A DNA stretch of 64,000 bases. Origin: Salinisphaera hydrothermalis C41B8 (lineage in GTDB: Bacteria > Pseudomonadota > Gammaproteobacteria > Nevskiales > Salinisphaeraceae). The stretch's first letter is position 1; each line of letters begins with the position of its first letter. The DNA is taken from NCBI RefSeq assembly GCF_000732535.1, contig NZ_APNK01000018.1:1-64000 (forward strand), in the 5' to 3' direction. The position numbers were made by a program, and so were the translations under genes. The notes beneath the pieces were generated by a model. The model ran no database searches, had not been told where the DNA came from, and saw only the letters and a program-made list of their open reading frames with translations. Below, piece by piece: positions 35,594 to 49,975 of the stretch.

Positions 35594-36913
35594 TCAGCCC
35601 GAACCCGCGCCCGGCAGGTCGTGGTACCAGAGAAAATCCGGCACGTCGTGGCCGAACCATCGCTCGATATGCGGATGCCGCCACAGCCTGGGCAACGCCA
35701 GCAGCGTATCACCGGCCTGAATACGGGGCAGGCGTTCCCGGATCCAGGGGGGTACACGCTGCTGACGCAGCCACTCGGCCAGCGGCACGGCCCGGCCGTC
35801 CGCGCGCGTCAACTCGGCGCCCGGGCGATTGAATACGACATGCAGATCGGCGGGATGCCGTCGCGGCTCTTTGGATCGAAACGTCAGACGTCCGCAGCCG
35901 GCCGGCAAATCGATCGCGGTGCTACCGGGCGGCCAATCCACGCGCTGCGCGATCGCCGGCGGGCTTGGCAGACGCGGCATCGCGAACAAGCGGCCGTCGA
36001 ACCGCCGGACCTCGGTGGACGCGAACGAGACCCGCGGGCCGGCGTGCTCGCGCGCCGTCAGCAACCGGCGGATCTGCGCCAGATGCCGGTGATCGGGCCG
36101 ATCGCGACCGCATTCCGCAAGCCATAGCCGAAGCGTCTCGCTCTGACGCGCAGTCGACAGTTCAGCGAGCGCGTCGATCCGCAGCCGCCCTTCCCCGTCG
36201 GCGGCGGCGTCGCAATCGATTCGGGCCAGCGTCGCCACGGCCTCCGCCGCCTGCCCAGCCCACGCGGCGCTACGCGACAGCGTCTCGGCGGCCGCCGGCC
36301 AGCGATCGATCAGCGTCGGCCACAGGCGCTCGCGCAGGTAGCCGCGCGCGCGCTGCGAATCGCGATTGGTGGCATCCTCCACCCAGTCGAGACCGTAGAC
36401 TTCGGCGTATGCCGTGATGGCCGCCCGCGGCACATCGAGCCACGGGCGCCAATGCTGCCCGGCGCCGAACGCCATCAGGCGCGGCATGGCCGCTAGGCCA
36501 GATACGCCCGTCCCCCGTAGAGCCTGCAATAGAAAGGTTTCGGCCTGATCCTCGGCATGATGTGCCGTGACCAGCACCTCGCCCGGGCCGAGACTGGCCC
36601 GCAGCGCGGCGTAGCGTGCCGCGCGGGCCGCCGCTTCCAGGCCGCCATCGCGGGTATCGACCGTGACCTCACGACAAGCAAAGTCGATATGGCGTGTTTC
36701 GCAGAACCGTCGACAGTGGTCGGCCCAGGTGGCGGCGTCAGGCTCGAGACCGTGGCCGATATGGATCGCGCGCAGCCCGACGGACAACTCCGCGCGGCTC
36801 AAGGCATGCAGGAGTACCGAGGAATCGCGACCACCGCTGAAGGCGACCACCAGCGCGCGCGCTTCAGAGGGATAGTGCTCGAGCGCGGCGATCAACCGAT
36901 CGGGCTCGCTCAC
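35594..36913 (-). CDS. tilS: tRNA(Ile)-lysidine synthase
   Basis: Modifies the CAU anticodon of tRNA-Ile with lysine so that it reads AUA. The 439 residues start with GTG at 36913. The N-type ATP pyrophosphatase loop SGGRDSSVLL is at 26-35, and AHHAEDQAETFLLQALRGTG follows. The C-terminal TilS_C-like part (FNRPGAELTRADGR, PPWIRERLPRI) completes it. It lies between accA and pyrG, as in Pseudomonas. Confidence 0.95.
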   Translation of the reverse strand: MSEPDRLIAALEHYPSEARALVVAFSGGRDSSVLLHALSRAELSVGLRAIHIGHGLEPDAATWADHCRRFCETRHIDFACREVTVDTRDGGLEAAARAARYAALRASLGPGEVLVTAHHAEDQAETFLLQALRGTGVSGLAAMPRLMAFGAGQHWRPWLDVPRAAITAYAEVYGLDWVEDATNRDSQRARGYLRERLWPTLIDRWPAAAETLSRSAAWAGQAAEAVATLARIDCDAAADGEGRLRIDALAELSTARQSETLRLWLAECGRDRPDHRHLAQIRRLLTAREHAGPRVSFASTEVRRFDGRLFAMPRLPSPPAIAQRVDWPPGSTAIDLPAGCGRLTFRSKEPRRHPADLHVVFNRPGAELTRADGRAVPLAEWLRQQRVPPWIRERLPRIQAGDTLLALPRLWRHPHIERWFGHDVPDFLWYHDLPGAGSG

Positions 36914-36986
36914 GCCGTGCCTCGCCGTTTCTGAAACCGTGGGACCGAATGCGGCTACCGAATCCCGGCCCGCACCGCGAGCCGAA

Positions 36987-37958
36987 TCAGCCCGCCGACT
37001 TGAAGTCGCCGAAGGCCATCCAGCGCTTGTAGCGCTCGTCCAGTAGTTCGTCGATGCTCAGGTGCTGGAGACGCGTCATGTGCGCGAGCAGACGATCCTT
37101 GAGATGCGTCATGAGGCGCTCGGGATCGCGGTGAGCGCCGCCCAGCGGCTCGTCCACGACTTCGTCGACCAGCTTGAGGCGTTTCAGATCCACCGACGAC
37201 ACCCGCATCGCTTCGGCCGCGTCTTCGGCCTTGTCAGCCGATTTCCATAGAATCGAGGCACAGCCTTCCGGCGAAATCACGGAGTAGATGCTGTATTGCA
37301 GCATCATCAGCTGATCGCCGACGCCGATCGCCAGCGCCCCGCCGGAGCCCCCCTCGCCGACCACGGTGCAGATCACTGGCACGCGCAGCTTGGCCATCTC
37401 GAACAGATTGCGGGCGATCGCCTCGGACTGGTTACGCTCTTCGGCGCCGATGCCCGGATAGGCGCCCGGGGTATCGATGAACGTCAGCACCGGCAGCTTG
37501 AAGCGTTCCGCGGTCTTCATCAGCCGCAGCGCCTTGCGATAGCCTTCGGGCCGCGGCATGCCGAAATTGCGGTGGATCTTTTCCTTGGTGTCACGGCCCT
37601 TCTGATGGCCGATCACCATCACCGGCTGGCCGCCGAGGCGCGCAGTGCCGCCGATGATCGCCGGGTCGTCGGCATAAGCCCGATCACCGTGCAGTTCGAC
37701 GAAGTCGGTGAACATGCCGTCGATATAATCCTGGGTATACGGCCGTAGCGGATGGCGTGCCATCTGCGCGACCTGCCAGGTCGACAGCTTCGAGAAAATC
37801 TGTTCGGTCAGGTGCTTGCGCTTGTCTTCGAGACGCTGGATCTCTTCCGACAGATTGACCTCGCTCCCGTCCGCGACAAAGCGCAGCTCCTCGATCTTCT
37901 CCTGCAGCTCGGCGATCGGTTGTTCGAAGTCCAGGTAATCGAGGTTTTTTTGCGCCAT
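36987..37958 (-). CDS. accA: Acetyl-CoA carboxylase carboxyltransferase, alpha subunit
   Basis: Alpha subunit of the carboxyltransferase that makes malonyl-CoA for fatty-acid synthesis, partner of AccD (not in this window). The 323 residues begin with [21 protein letters not shown]. They carry [49 protein letters not shown] and [15 protein letters not shown]. It follows dnaE by 25 bp on the same strand, the standard arrangement. Confidence 0.97.
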   Translation of the reverse strand: MAQKNLDYLDFEQPIAELQEKIEELRFVADGSEVNLSEEIQRLEDKRKHLTEQIFSKLSTWQVAQMARHPLRPYTQDYIDGMFTDFVELHGDRAYADDPAIIGGTARLGGQPVMVIGHQKGRDTKEKIHRNFGMPRPEGYRKALRLMKTAERFKLPVLTFIDTPGAYPGIGAEERNQSEAIARNLFEMAKLRVPVICTVVGEGGSGGALAIGVGDQLMMLQYSIYSVISPEGCASILWKSADKAEDAAEAMRVSSVDLKRLKLVDEVVDEPLGGAHRDPERLMTHLKDRLLAHMTRLQHLSIDELLDERYKRWMAFGDFKSAG

Positions 37959-37983
37959 CGGTTCGTGGGTGCCGGTTGTCGGG

Positions 37984-41478
<3,495 letters not shown>

Positions 41479-41523
41479 CGATAATCCTCGAACTTGGGGC
41501 CACGGGCGAGGTGCGCCGGCGCC

Positions 41524-42150
41524 CTATCCTAACGTGAAATTGAGCGTCGTCTGACGCGCGGCCGCCGCGCGGGCAACCGGAGCAAAGCTGTGCCGATGGA
41601 TGGGCGTCGGTCCGAGTTCGGCCAGCGCGGCCCGATGCGCGGGCGTGCCATAGCCCTTGTGCGAGGCCAGGCCGTAGCCCGGATAAACCGCATCGAGTTC
41701 GACCATCTGACGATCGCGCGCAACCTTGGCGATCACCGACGCCGCGCTGATCGCCGGTACGCTGCCGTCACCGCCCACGATGGTCCGCACCGGCATCGAC
41801 AACATAGGCGGCCGATTGCCGTCGATCCACGCCGCGAACGGCTGGATCGACAGGGCCGAGACGGCCCGCTGCATCGCCAACAGCGTCGCGCCCAGAATAT
41901 TGTGGCGATCGATTTCCGCAACCGAGGCCTCGGCAATCGCCCAGGCGATCGCACGCTGGCGGATCTTGATATCCAGCGCCTCGCGGTCTTCAGCCGTCAG
42001 CGCCTTGGAATCGGTGAGCCCTTTCGGCAACGGGCGCGGGGGCATGATGACCGCCGCGGCCACCACTGGCCCGGCGAGCGGGCCCCGCCCGACCTCGTCG
42101 ACGCCCGCCACGACCGGGCACGCGAACTTGCGGCCGACGCGGGTCTTCAT
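41524..42150 (-). CDS. rnhB: Ribonuclease HII
   Basis: Removes single ribonucleotides and RNA from DNA-RNA hybrids. The 208 residues contain the RNase HII motif [21 protein letters not shown] with Asp18 and Glu19, and [10 protein letters not shown] holding the third acidic residue. [15 protein letters not shown] and [13 protein letters not shown] are further family blocks. The ATG overlaps the lpxB stop by 4 bases. Confidence 0.96.
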   Translation of the reverse strand: MKTRVGRKFACPVVAGVDEVGRGPLAGPVVAAAVIMPPRPLPKGLTDSKALTAEDREALDIKIRQRAIAWAIAEASVAEIDRHNILGATLLAMQRAVSALSIQPFAAWIDGNRPPMLSMPVRTIVGGDGSVPAISAASVIAKVARDRQMVELDAVYPGYGLASHKGYGTPAHRAALAELGPTPIHRHSFAPVARAAAARQTTLNFTLG

Positions 42151-43325
42151 GAGCGGGCCTCCATGAGCTCGGCCACGGCCTCTGCCGCACGCGCGTCGGC
42201 ATCGCGCGCGAGCCCGGCGTGAATGGCCTCGAAGGCATCGATCTGCTCGGCGCGTGCGGCCGGCGAATGCAACAGCCGATAAAGCCAGGCGCCCAGCATC
42301 GGCACCTGGGCATCGGTCTGCAGCAGTTCGGGCACGAGCCGGCGTCCGGCAAGAAGGTTCGGCATGCTCACGAACTCAGTCTTGATGAGATTCAGACTGC
42401 GCGCAATCCAGTAATTCGTGCCGGACAGCTCATAGGCCACCACCATCGGCGTCTTAGCGAGCAGCGCTTCCAGCGTCGCAGTGCCCGAGGCCACGAGCAG
42501 CGCCTCTGCCGCGCGCATGACCTCGCGCGAACGCCCGTCGACGAGCTCGACGTCGACATCGGGGAACCGCTCGAGCTCGGCTTCGAAGCGTGCGCGCACG
42601 CGTTGATTGGCCATCGGCGCCACGAAACGCACTGATGGATCACGCCGGACGAGCCAGCGGGCCACCTCAAGAAACAAGGGCCCGAGTCGATCGACTTCGG
42701 CGCCGCGGCTGCCGGGCAACAGCCCGACCCAACGCGCGGCGCGCTCGAGACCCAGTGCGTCACGGGCCGCTGCCGCATCGGGATGCGCCGGCAGCTCATC
42801 GGCCAACGGATGTCCAACGAAGGTCACTGGAATATCGTGGGCCGCGAAGAAATCGGGCTCGAACGGAAATATTGCCAGCATCCGATCGACCGCGCGCCGG
42901 ATGCCGCGCGTGCGGCCGGCCCGCCAGGCCCAGGCGGTTGGACAGACATAATGCACGGTGGTGATGCCGGCCCGACGCACACGCGCCTCGAGCCGGGTGT
43001 TGAACGCTGGCGCATCAATCCCGATAAAGACATCCGGCCGCTGGCGCACGATGTCCTTGTATAGCCGCTGGCGGAGCCGGAGCAGCCGCGGAATCTGGCC
43101 GATCACCTCGCTGATACCAAACAACGACAGCGCTTCGATATCGGCCAGCGATTCGCAGCCTTCGGCCCGCATCCTCGGGCCGGTGACGCCGACGAAACGA
43201 GCCTCGGGGTAGCGCTTGCGCAACTCGCGAATCAGACCGGCGGCCAGCATATCGCCCGACACCTCGCCGGCCACGAGAAAAAACATCCGCGCGGGCTGCA
43301 CCATCGACGAGAGCGACCGATCCAC
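42147..43325 (-). CDS. lpxB: Lipid-A-disaccharide synthase
   Basis: GT19 glycosyltransferase joining UDP-2,3-diacylglucosamine and lipid X to form the lipid A disaccharide at the inner membrane. The 392 residues contain [18 protein letters not shown] near the N-terminus, [43 protein letters not shown] and [12 protein letters not shown] gave GTG at 43325 as start, 15 bp after lpxA. ATG at 43304 is an alternative with a shorter leader. Confidence 0.95.
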   Translation of the reverse strand: MDRSLSSMVQPARMFFLVAGEVSGDMLAAGLIRELRKRYPEARFVGVTGPRMRAEGCESLADIEALSLFGISEVIGQIPRLLRLRQRLYKDIVRQRPDVFIGIDAPAFNTRLEARVRRAGITTVHYVCPTAWAWRAGRTRGIRRAVDRMLAIFPFEPDFFAAHDIPVTFVGHPLADELPAHPDAAAARDALGLERAARWVGLLPGSRGAEVDRLGPLFLEVARWLVRRDPSVRFVAPMANQRVRARFEAELERFPDVDVELVDGRSREVMRAAEALLVASGTATLEALLAKTPMVVAYELSGTNYWIARSLNLIKTEFVSMPNLLAGRRLVPELLQTDAQVPMLGAWLYRLLHSPAARAEQIDAFEAIHAGLARDADARAAEAVAELMEARS

Positions 43326-43340
43326 CGCCGCGGCGGCCGG

Positions 43341-44114
43341 TCAGCGAATGATGCCGCGTTCGGCGTTGTCCAGCGACGCGAGCATCGTGGCCACAGCCGG
43401 GCTCGTCTCGGCGGACTCGCGAATCACTTCCTTGGCATCGGCCAGCCGCATCTTGGATCGATACAGGGTGCGATAGGCTTTCTTGACCGCCGCGATTTCG
43501 TCGTTGGAATACCCCTGACGGCGCATGCCGATGGAGTTGATGCCATGCGGCTCGGCCGGCGACCCCGCCGACCGCACGAACGCCGGCACGTCCTGAACCA
43601 CGCCGCTGCAATACGCTAGAAACGCCAACGGCCCGACGCGACGGAACTGATAGACGAGCGCAAAGCCCGCCAGGATGCAGTGATCGCCGATATGTACATG
43701 CCCCGCCAGACTGGCCCCGTTGGCCATGGTGATGCCGTTGCCGAGAACGCAGTCGTGTGCGATATGGGTGTAGGCCATCAGCAGGTTGTCGTTGCCGATA
43801 CGGGTCACACCCTGATCGAGCATGGTGCCGCGGTGCACGCTCGAATATTCGCGAAATGTATTGCCATCGCCGACGACGAGCTCGGTCGGTTCACCCTTGT
43901 AGCCGCGATGCTGCGGCTCGGCGCCCAACGACACGAACTGCGAGACCCGGTTGTTGCGGCCCAGCGTGGTATGCCCCTCGATAACGACGTGGGGCCCGAT
44001 TCGCGAGCCCGCCCCGATCGTCACGTGCGGGCCGATGACAGTAAACGGCCCGATATGGACGTCGTCCGCGACCTTCGCTTCGGGATGAACCTGGGCCGAG
44101 GCGTCGATCGGCAT
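43341..44114 (-). CDS. lpxA: UDP-N-acetylglucosamine acyltransferase
   Basis: First lipid A enzyme: moves a 3-hydroxyacyl chain from ACP to UDP-GlcNAc. The 257 residues form a left-handed beta helix with repeated hexapeptides from residue 10 to about 180. The catalytic His is His120 in MAYTHIAHDCVLGN. The C-terminal helical domain ends the protein. The start shares one base with the fabZ stop (TAATG), so the two are coupled. Confidence 0.96.
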   Translation of the reverse strand: MPIDASAQVHPEAKVADDVHIGPFTVIGPHVTIGAGSRIGPHVVIEGHTTLGRNNRVSQFVSLGAEPQHRGYKGEPTELVVGDGNTFREYSSVHRGTMLDQGVTRIGNDNLLMAYTHIAHDCVLGNGITMANGASLAGHVHIGDHCILAGFALVYQFRRVGPLAFLAYCSGVVQDVPAFVRSAGSPAEPHGINSIGMRRQGYSNDEIAAVKKAYRTLYRSKMRLADAKEVIRESAETSPAVATMLASLDNAERGIIR

Positions 44115-44572
44115 TATTCGCCCTCGGCTTTCGCCGGCGCGCCCGGAATCGCCATCAGTTCGGCCCGACAGGCCAATTCGTCACCCACCCAGGCTTCTGC
44201 ATCGAAGCGCCACAACCGTTTCTTGGTCGAACCGATCACAAGCTTGAGCAACAGTTGGTCCCCCGGGATCACCTGCCGCTTGAAGCGCGCCTTGTCGATG
44301 CCGGCGAAATACACGATGGTCCCGTCTTCGGCGTCGACCGTACGCATGCCCAGAAGCAGGCCGGCCTGGGCCAGCGCTTCCAGGATCAGGACGCCCGGCA
44401 TAACCGGGTGACCGGGAAAGTGGCCGCCGAAGAAGGGCTCGTTGACGGTCACGTTTTTTAGCGCGGTAATCGATTTGCCCGGTTCGCATTCGAGCACCCG
44501 GTCGACCAGAAGAAACGGGTACCGATGCGGCACCCTCTTCATGATCTCGCGGATTCCGTCCTGTTCGTTCAT
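44114..44572 (-). CDS. fabZ: 3-hydroxyacyl-ACP dehydratase FabZ
   Basis: Dehydrates 3-hydroxyacyl-ACP in fatty-acid elongation and competes with LpxA for the same substrate, which is why the genes are coupled. From ATG at 44572 it has 152 residues. The active-site His51 lies in [21 protein letters not shown] with Glu65. The ATG shares one base with the lpxD stop. A longer in-frame reading upstream is antisense-like noise within lpxD. Confidence 0.96.
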   Translation of the reverse strand: MNEQDGIREIMKRVPHRYPFLLVDRVLECEPGKSITALKNVTVNEPFFGGHFPGHPVMPGVLILEALAQAGLLLGMRTVDAEDGTIVYFAGIDKARFKRQVIPGDQLLLKLVIGSTKKRLWRFDAEAWVGDELACRAELMAIPGAPAKAEGE

Positions 44573-45618
44573 CAAGGGTCTCCAGAAATCCCATGTGTAG
44601 TTTCGACGCGCCTGAGCCGGGCCTCGATGCGATCGAGCGCCCGAAACAACGCCAGTCGTTTGCGCCAGCTGCGAGCGGGCATGGCACGAAAAGTCGATGA
44701 GTATACCCCTTCGACTGCAATGTCCTTGGGCACCTGGCTGGCCGCCGTGATGATTACGCCATCGGCGATGGTCACGTGATCGCCGATGCCTACCCCGCCG
44801 CCGATCATGCAACGGGCGCCAATCCGGCTCGAGCCCGCGATACCGGTACAGCCGGCGATCACCGTGTGTTCGCCGATCAGACAATTATGTGCGATGTGCA
44901 CCTGATTATCGATCTTGGCGCCACGGCACACCACCGTGTCATCGATCGCCCCGCGGTCGATCGTGCTGTTGGCCCCGATCTCTACATCGTCACCGATACG
45001 CACGCCGCCGAGCTGCGGGACGGGTTCGAGCCCTGCCGCCCCCGGGACGAGCCCGAAGCCGCGCTCGCCCAACACCGCGCCGGAGCCGATACGAACACGG
45101 CACCCCAAGCGCGTATTCGCGCGGACCGCCACGCATGTGCCGAGCACGCTATCCGCGCCGATCTCTACGTCGTCGTCGATCACGCTACCGGCACCGATCG
45201 CCACGCGCTCGCCGATGACGACGCGTTCACCGACCACCGCGTTGGCGCCAATGCTCGCCGATGCCGAGACATCGGCGCTAGCAGCCACCACAGCGCCGGG
45301 CCCCATACCGGCAGACGGTAACGGACGCTCGAATACGGCGGCCACGCGGGCAAAGGTGAGTCGCGGCGTATCACTGATCAGCAGCGCGGGGGACTCGACA
45401 TCGGCCAGTTCCGGCGGAACGATGACCAGGCTGGCTTGGCTGGCCGCAACCAGCGCGCGTTGTCGTGCGCTCTCCGCGAACCCGAGCCCGCGCCGACGAC
45501 CGGGCGTCAACGCACAGACGCCGTCTACCGTAACGTCGCCGTCCCCAGTGCAGTCGAGCCCAAAGCGGTCGGCGAGCTCCCGCGCCCTGTACTGTTTCGA
45601 CGTGGTCGAGTCGGCCAC
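44572..45618 (-). CDS. lpxD: UDP-3-O-(3-hydroxyacyl)glucosamine N-acyltransferase
   Basis: Third lipid A enzyme, adding the N-linked hydroxyacyl chain. The 348 residues have an N-terminal uridine-binding domain (1-100) followed by hexapeptide repeats from about 105 to 300. The catalytic His region is [22 protein letters not shown]. The C-terminal helix is at about 318-340. skp lies 15 bp upstream. Confidence 0.96.
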   Translation of the reverse strand: MADSTTSKQYRARELADRFGLDCTGDGDVTVDGVCALTPGRRRGLGFAESARQRALVAASQASLVIVPPELADVESPALLISDTPRLTFARVAAVFERPLPSAGMGPGAVVAASADVSASASIGANAVVGERVVIGERVAIGAGSVIDDDVEIGADSVLGTCVAVRANTRLGCRVRIGSGAVLGERGFGLVPGAAGLEPVPQLGGVRIGDDVEIGANSTIDRGAIDDTVVCRGAKIDNQVHIAHNCLIGEHTVIAGCTGIAGSSRIGARCMIGGGVGIGDHVTIADGVIITAASQVPKDIAVEGVYSSTFRAMPARSWRKRLALFRALDRIEARLRRVETTHGISGDP

Positions 45619-45633
45619 GGCTGCCCTCGTCTT

Positions 45634-46242
45634 CTAGTCGGCCGAGTCTCCGCCTGCGGCGGCGCTCTTCGCTTTTTGCGAATCCTTGGCTTGTTTCGCG
45701 TCTTGATCGGCCTGTGTTTTCAGCCGCTGCAGAATGGCATCCGTGATGTCCACCGAGTCGCTCGCATACAGCACCGAGTCACCCATGATCAGATCATAGC
45801 CGTTGTTCTTGGCGTAGTCGTCGATCACCTGGCGCAAATCCGAGCGCATGTGATCGAGCTCTTTCTGCTCGGCGTCGGACACATCGTCGTTGTACTGCGA
45901 CTGCTTGAGCTGCAGCTGGTGCTTGTCGTCGCGAATCTTCGAGGACAGCTGGTCGCGCTCGTCATCGCTCATCGAATCCGCGTTGTTCTTGAGCCGATCC
46001 ATTTCCGACTGCAGCTCGGCCGACGCGGCTTCAAGCGCATTCTTCCGCTTGGCAAACCGCTCGGCCATGTTCTTCTTGGCGTTCTGTGCCTGCGGCGACT
46101 CCCGTACCAGACGATCCAGGTCAACCACGCCGATCTTCGGCGGCGGCCGGGTCGGCTGGGCATCGGCGACGCTCGAAGCCAGCCCCGTGGCCATGACCAC
46201 GGCGACCAGCCAGTACGACATACGGCGTGTCAGGACCGTCAT
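45634..46242 (-). CDS. skp: Periplasmic chaperone Skp (OmpH)
   Basis: Trimeric chaperone that holds unfolded outer-membrane proteins for the BAM complex. From ATG at 46242 it has 202 residues: a signal peptide (about 1-28, cleavage after VADA), the conserved KIGVVDLDRLVRESPQAQNA, long charged coiled-coil arms (about 60-140), and the closing NGYDLIMGDSVLYASDSVDIT. An Ala/Lys-rich tail of about 20 residues follows. The start lies 11 bases past the bamA stop, so I prefer this ATG to one that overlaps bamA. Confidence 0.93.
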   Translation of the reverse strand: MTVLTRRMSYWLVAVVMATGLASSVADAQPTRPPPKIGVVDLDRLVRESPQAQNAKKNMAERFAKRKNALEAASAELQSEMDRLKNNADSMSDDERDQLSSKIRDDKHQLQLKQSQYNDDVSDAEQKELDHMRSDLRQVIDDYAKNNGYDLIMGDSVLYASDSVDITDAILQRLKTQADQDAKQAKDSQKAKSAAAGGDSAD

Positions 46243-46252
46243 GACATCGCGC

Positions 46253-48601
46253 CTAGAAGTTCGCACCGAACGAGAACTGGAATCGGTTCGTACTATCCTG
46301 CCGCTCCGCCTTGCTCACGTAGGGCGCATAGCTCACGCGCAAGAGCCCGAAGAACGGCGTGAACCAGTCGAACGCCACACCCGCGGAATGGCCCATGCGG
46401 GAGAAGCTGAAATCACTGGCGTTCCGGTACGCGTTACCCATGTCGTAGAACAGGCTAAGACGCGTCGTCTTGTTATCCGATTTCAGGAACGTCGGAATCA
46501 CGAGATCGGTTTGCAGGGTGGTCAGGAATTTGCCGCCATAGGCGTTGCCAAACGAATCCTGCGGACCCAGGCCGCCACTGCGGAAGCCACGTACCGACTG
46601 CGCACCGCCAGCGAAGAAGTTGTCGTAGGGCGGCACATCGGTGCCCTTGCCCCAGACGCCCGTCTGGCCGACCTTGCCGTCAACCTGCAGCACCACCTTG
46701 TCGGACAGCTTCGGAATCCAGGAGCCGACACGGAAGTAGCGCTGGTGTTCAAGACTTGCCTTGTAGTACTCCAGATCCGAGCCCGGCCCCTTGATATTGA
46801 ACAGCAACTGGGTATCCGAACCGCGCGTGGCGAAGTAGGTCCGATTGCGGGTATCGCGATCGAAACCGGTCCGCAGCTCATAGGTGTTGGCGGTCCGTCC
46901 GTTTTCACGCACGAACTTGGCGACCTGCTGGGACACACCGAGCGTGCCATTGCTGTTGTAGACACTCTGAATTGTGTCTTGCTCCAGACCCAAACCGGCC
47001 CGCAGCGTTGAATACTCGGTGATCGGGAAGTTGAACGTCATCGCCGCGCCGAACGAGTCGATGTCGTAGCTGGAACTACTCGAATACAACTGGTTGGTCT
47101 TGCGATAGAACGCCGAAATGGTCCGCGAGACACCCTCGGGCGTGAAGTACGGATTGGTAAAGCTACCCGACACCGTTTTCGTGTACTGGTTGGTCGAAGC
47201 GTTGACCTGGATCGTGTCGCCGGTACCACGGAAGTTGGTGTGCTTCACACCACCATTGATCAGGAAGCCTTCCGAGTCGGAATAGCCGATGCCGGCGTTG
47301 ATCTGGCCTGCGGCCCGCTCAGTCACGTCGTAGTCGACGTTGACAAGGTCATCCGAGCCGGGAACCTTCTTGGTATTGACCTTGACGTCCTGCATGAACG
47401 GCAGGCGCGCCAGACGGGTACGCGAGCGCTGCACGGCGCGGCGTGAGTACGGCGCACCCTCGAATTGTCGCATCTCGCGCCGGAGGGTCTGGTCGTTGGT
47501 CTTCTCGTTACCCTCGAACACGATCTGGTTAACGTACGTCCGCTTGCCCGGATTCACGAAGAAAGTCAGATCCACGGTCTTCTTGTCATCGTCGATCTTG
47601 GTCAGCGGATCGACACTGGCGAAGGCATAACCGAAGTCCGCCATGCCGGAGGTAATGGCGTCGGTGGACTCCTGTACCTTCTTGCGCGAGAAGATCTCGC
47701 CGTCCTTGACCTTGACCAAGCGCTGTAGCGTGGCCTCCGGCACGATCATATCGCCGGCGAACTTGTAGTTCTTGATCTTGTACTGCGGCCCCTCGTCCAC
47801 ATTGATCGTGATAAACACGTTCTTCTTGTCGGGCGACAGCGACACCTGCACGGAGCTTACGTTGAAACGGATATAACCGCGGTTCTGGTAGAACGAATTG
47901 AGCGACTCGAGATCGCCCACCAGCTTTTCGCGCGAGTAGCGGTCGGGGTGTTTCCAGAACGTTAGCGGGTGATCGTAGAAGGGCTTGTGCGACTTCAGTT
48001 TGAAGACGCTCTTGAGCTGATCATCGGTGAATTCATGGTTTCCGATGATATTGATGTCCTTGATCGAGGCGATCGGACCTTCCTTGATCTTGATGTCGAT
48101 CGCGACCCGGTTGTTGCCTAGATGCTTGACGTTCGTTTTGATCTTTACGCTGTAGTAGCCGTTGGCGTAGTACTGACGGCGCAACTCCTGCTGCAGCGAG
48201 TCGAGCAGCGAGCGCTTGTACAGCTCACCCTGCGCCAGACCCTGTTTCTTGAGGGCCTCTTTGAGCTTCTTGCCACCGATCGCCTTGTTGCCTTCCAGCT
48301 TGAAGCTGGCGATCTCCGGCCGCTCGGATACGTTGACGATCAGGGTGTTGCCCTGGCGATCCAGCCCGACGTTCTGAAACAGGCCGGAATCGTAGAGCGC
48401 GCGGATCGATTGCTGGGCCCGCGCCTCGGTCATTTGATCGCCTACCGAAACCGGCAGATAGGTCAAGACCGTGCCCGGCTCAAGCCGTTGCACCCCCTCG
48501 AGCTTGATGTTGTCGATCTGGAAGTCATACGACTGCGCCCATGCGCCCGCCGCGTACATGACCAAGAGCGCGCCTGCCGCACGCTTCACCACTCCATTCA
48601 T
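46253..48601 (-). CDS. bamA: Outer-membrane protein assembly factor BamA
   Basis: Core of the BAM complex that folds beta-barrels into the outer membrane. The 782 residues comprise a signal peptide (1-22), five POTRA domains (about 25-420) and a 16-strand barrel. The barrel carries VRGFRSGGLGPQD near residue 665 (the lid-lock VRGF motif) and a terminal Phe in FSFGANF. It is downstream of rseP and upstream of skp. Confidence 0.97.
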   Translation of the reverse strand: MNGVVKRAAGALLVMYAAGAWAQSYDFQIDNIKLEGVQRLEPGTVLTYLPVSVGDQMTEARAQQSIRALYDSGLFQNVGLDRQGNTLIVNVSERPEIASFKLEGNKAIGGKKLKEALKKQGLAQGELYKRSLLDSLQQELRRQYYANGYYSVKIKTNVKHLGNNRVAIDIKIKEGPIASIKDINIIGNHEFTDDQLKSVFKLKSHKPFYDHPLTFWKHPDRYSREKLVGDLESLNSFYQNRGYIRFNVSSVQVSLSPDKKNVFITINVDEGPQYKIKNYKFAGDMIVPEATLQRLVKVKDGEIFSRKKVQESTDAITSGMADFGYAFASVDPLTKIDDDKKTVDLTFFVNPGKRTYVNQIVFEGNEKTNDQTLRREMRQFEGAPYSRRAVQRSRTRLARLPFMQDVKVNTKKVPGSDDLVNVDYDVTERAAGQINAGIGYSDSEGFLINGGVKHTNFRGTGDTIQVNASTNQYTKTVSGSFTNPYFTPEGVSRTISAFYRKTNQLYSSSSSYDIDSFGAAMTFNFPITEYSTLRAGLGLEQDTIQSVYNSNGTLGVSQQVAKFVRENGRTANTYELRTGFDRDTRNRTYFATRGSDTQLLFNIKGPGSDLEYYKASLEHQRYFRVGSWIPKLSDKVVLQVDGKVGQTGVWGKGTDVPPYDNFFAGGAQSVRGFRSGGLGPQDSFGNAYGGKFLTTLQTDLVIPTFLKSDNKTTRLSLFYDMGNAYRNASDFSFSRMGHSAGVAFDWFTPFFGLLRVSYAPYVSKAERQDSTNRFQFSFGANF

Positions 48602-48613
48602 AATTGAGCTCCG

Positions 48614-49975
48614 CTACCCGAGCAAGCGCAGGATATCGTTATAGAAAGCCAAGGCCATCAACATCAGCAACGCAACCATGCCCGCCTGCTGGCCCGCTGC
48701 CTGTACGGCCTCCGAGAGGGGCCGGCCCCGTATCCATTCGATCGCATAATACAGAAGATGCCCCCCGTCTAACACCGGGATTGGCAACAGGTTTATGAGC
48801 GCCAGATTGACGCTGATGAAAGCCAGAAAACTGATGAACGCCACCAGCCCGATCTGGGCCGTCTGACCGGCGTAGGTCGCGATCTGGATCGGACCACCGA
48901 CGTTGTGCCAGGAGATTTGCCCCATCACCATCCGTCCGATCAAACGCACGGACAGAGCCGAAAGCTCCCAGGTCTTGTGTACCGCTGCCGGGATCGCCGC
49001 CAGCGGGCCCAACCGACGTACGGTCTGCATCGATTCCCAGGCCGAGGGATCGACGGTAATGGCCGCGCCCAGATGACCGATCTGATCCCCGTCTTCGGCC
49101 TTGCGCGTAGCAAGCCGAACCGAGATTTGACGGGTCCGGCCGTCGCGACGCACGGTCATGTCGATCTGCTGGCCCGGGTGCGCCCGTACGGCATCCACCA
49201 AGGCCTGCGGCGAATCGACCTTTTGACCGTCGATCGACAATACCGCATCACCTGCCTGCAACGGCGAACGTGATGCCGGCGAATCGGACTCGATCCGACC
49301 GATTCGCGGGGTCGCCGGCGGCTGGTAAAGCGTCAGCCCCAGCTGTTGGAACAACTTATCCGGGTCGCTGGGCGCATTCGTGAGATCCAGCGTCAGCCGG
49401 CGCTCTGCGCCCCCCGGGGTCTTGACCGCGATCTGCACCGGCTTGCCGTCGAGGCTGCGCTCGATCAGCGCGAGCCTGAAATCCTGCCAATCGTCGATTG
49501 GCTCATTCGCCAGCGATACAACCTGATCCTTGGCCTGAAGACCGGCATGCGCAGCCGGGCTGTCCACCTTGGGCGTGCCGAGAATCGGCTTTACGCCCGG
49601 CACCCCGAGCATGAGCACCAGCCAATAGGCGGCGATCGCGAACAGGATATTCACCCCAGGCCCGGCCGCGACGATCGCGATCCGACGCCAGGGATGCACG
49701 CGATTGAAGGCATATCGCTTTTCGGCCTCCGGTACGGGGGCTTCGCGCTCGTCGAGCATCTTGACGTAGCCACCCAGCGGAATCGCCGCCAGCCAGTACT
49801 CGATGCCGGTCTTGCGACTGGTCCAGCCGACAACCCGGCCCCCGAATCCGATCGAATATCGCAGTACGCGCACGCCCAGCCGGCGCGCAACCCAGTAATG
49901 ACCGAATTCGTGAATCGAAACCAGGATACCGATAGCAACCGCAAAGGCCGCGGCCGAGATCAACCACTGCGTCAT
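48614..49975 (-). CDS. rseP: Site-2 protease RseP
   Basis: Intramembrane zinc metalloprotease that cleaves anti-sigma-E RseA and remnant signal peptides. The 453 residues have the HExxH motif (His22, Glu23, His26) in the first helix, two PDZ domains (about 115-195 and 205-290), and the second zinc-ligand motif NLLPIPVLDGGHL near 400. dxr, which lies just upstream in related genomes, is absent: 125 bp separate rseP from cdsA, with no coding signal. Confidence 0.96.
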   Translation of the reverse strand: MTQWLISAAAFAVAIGILVSIHEFGHYWVARRLGVRVLRYSIGFGGRVVGWTSRKTGIEYWLAAIPLGGYVKMLDEREAPVPEAEKRYAFNRVHPWRRIAIVAAGPGVNILFAIAAYWLVLMLGVPGVKPILGTPKVDSPAAHAGLQAKDQVVSLANEPIDDWQDFRLALIERSLDGKPVQIAVKTPGGAERRLTLDLTNAPSDPDKLFQQLGLTLYQPPATPRIGRIESDSPASRSPLQAGDAVLSIDGQKVDSPQALVDAVRAHPGQQIDMTVRRDGRTRQISVRLATRKAEDGDQIGHLGAAITVDPSAWESMQTVRRLGPLAAIPAAVHKTWELSALSVRLIGRMVMGQISWHNVGGPIQIATYAGQTAQIGLVAFISFLAFISVNLALINLLPIPVLDGGHLLYYAIEWIRGRPLSEAVQAAGQQAGMVALLMLMALAFYNDILRLLG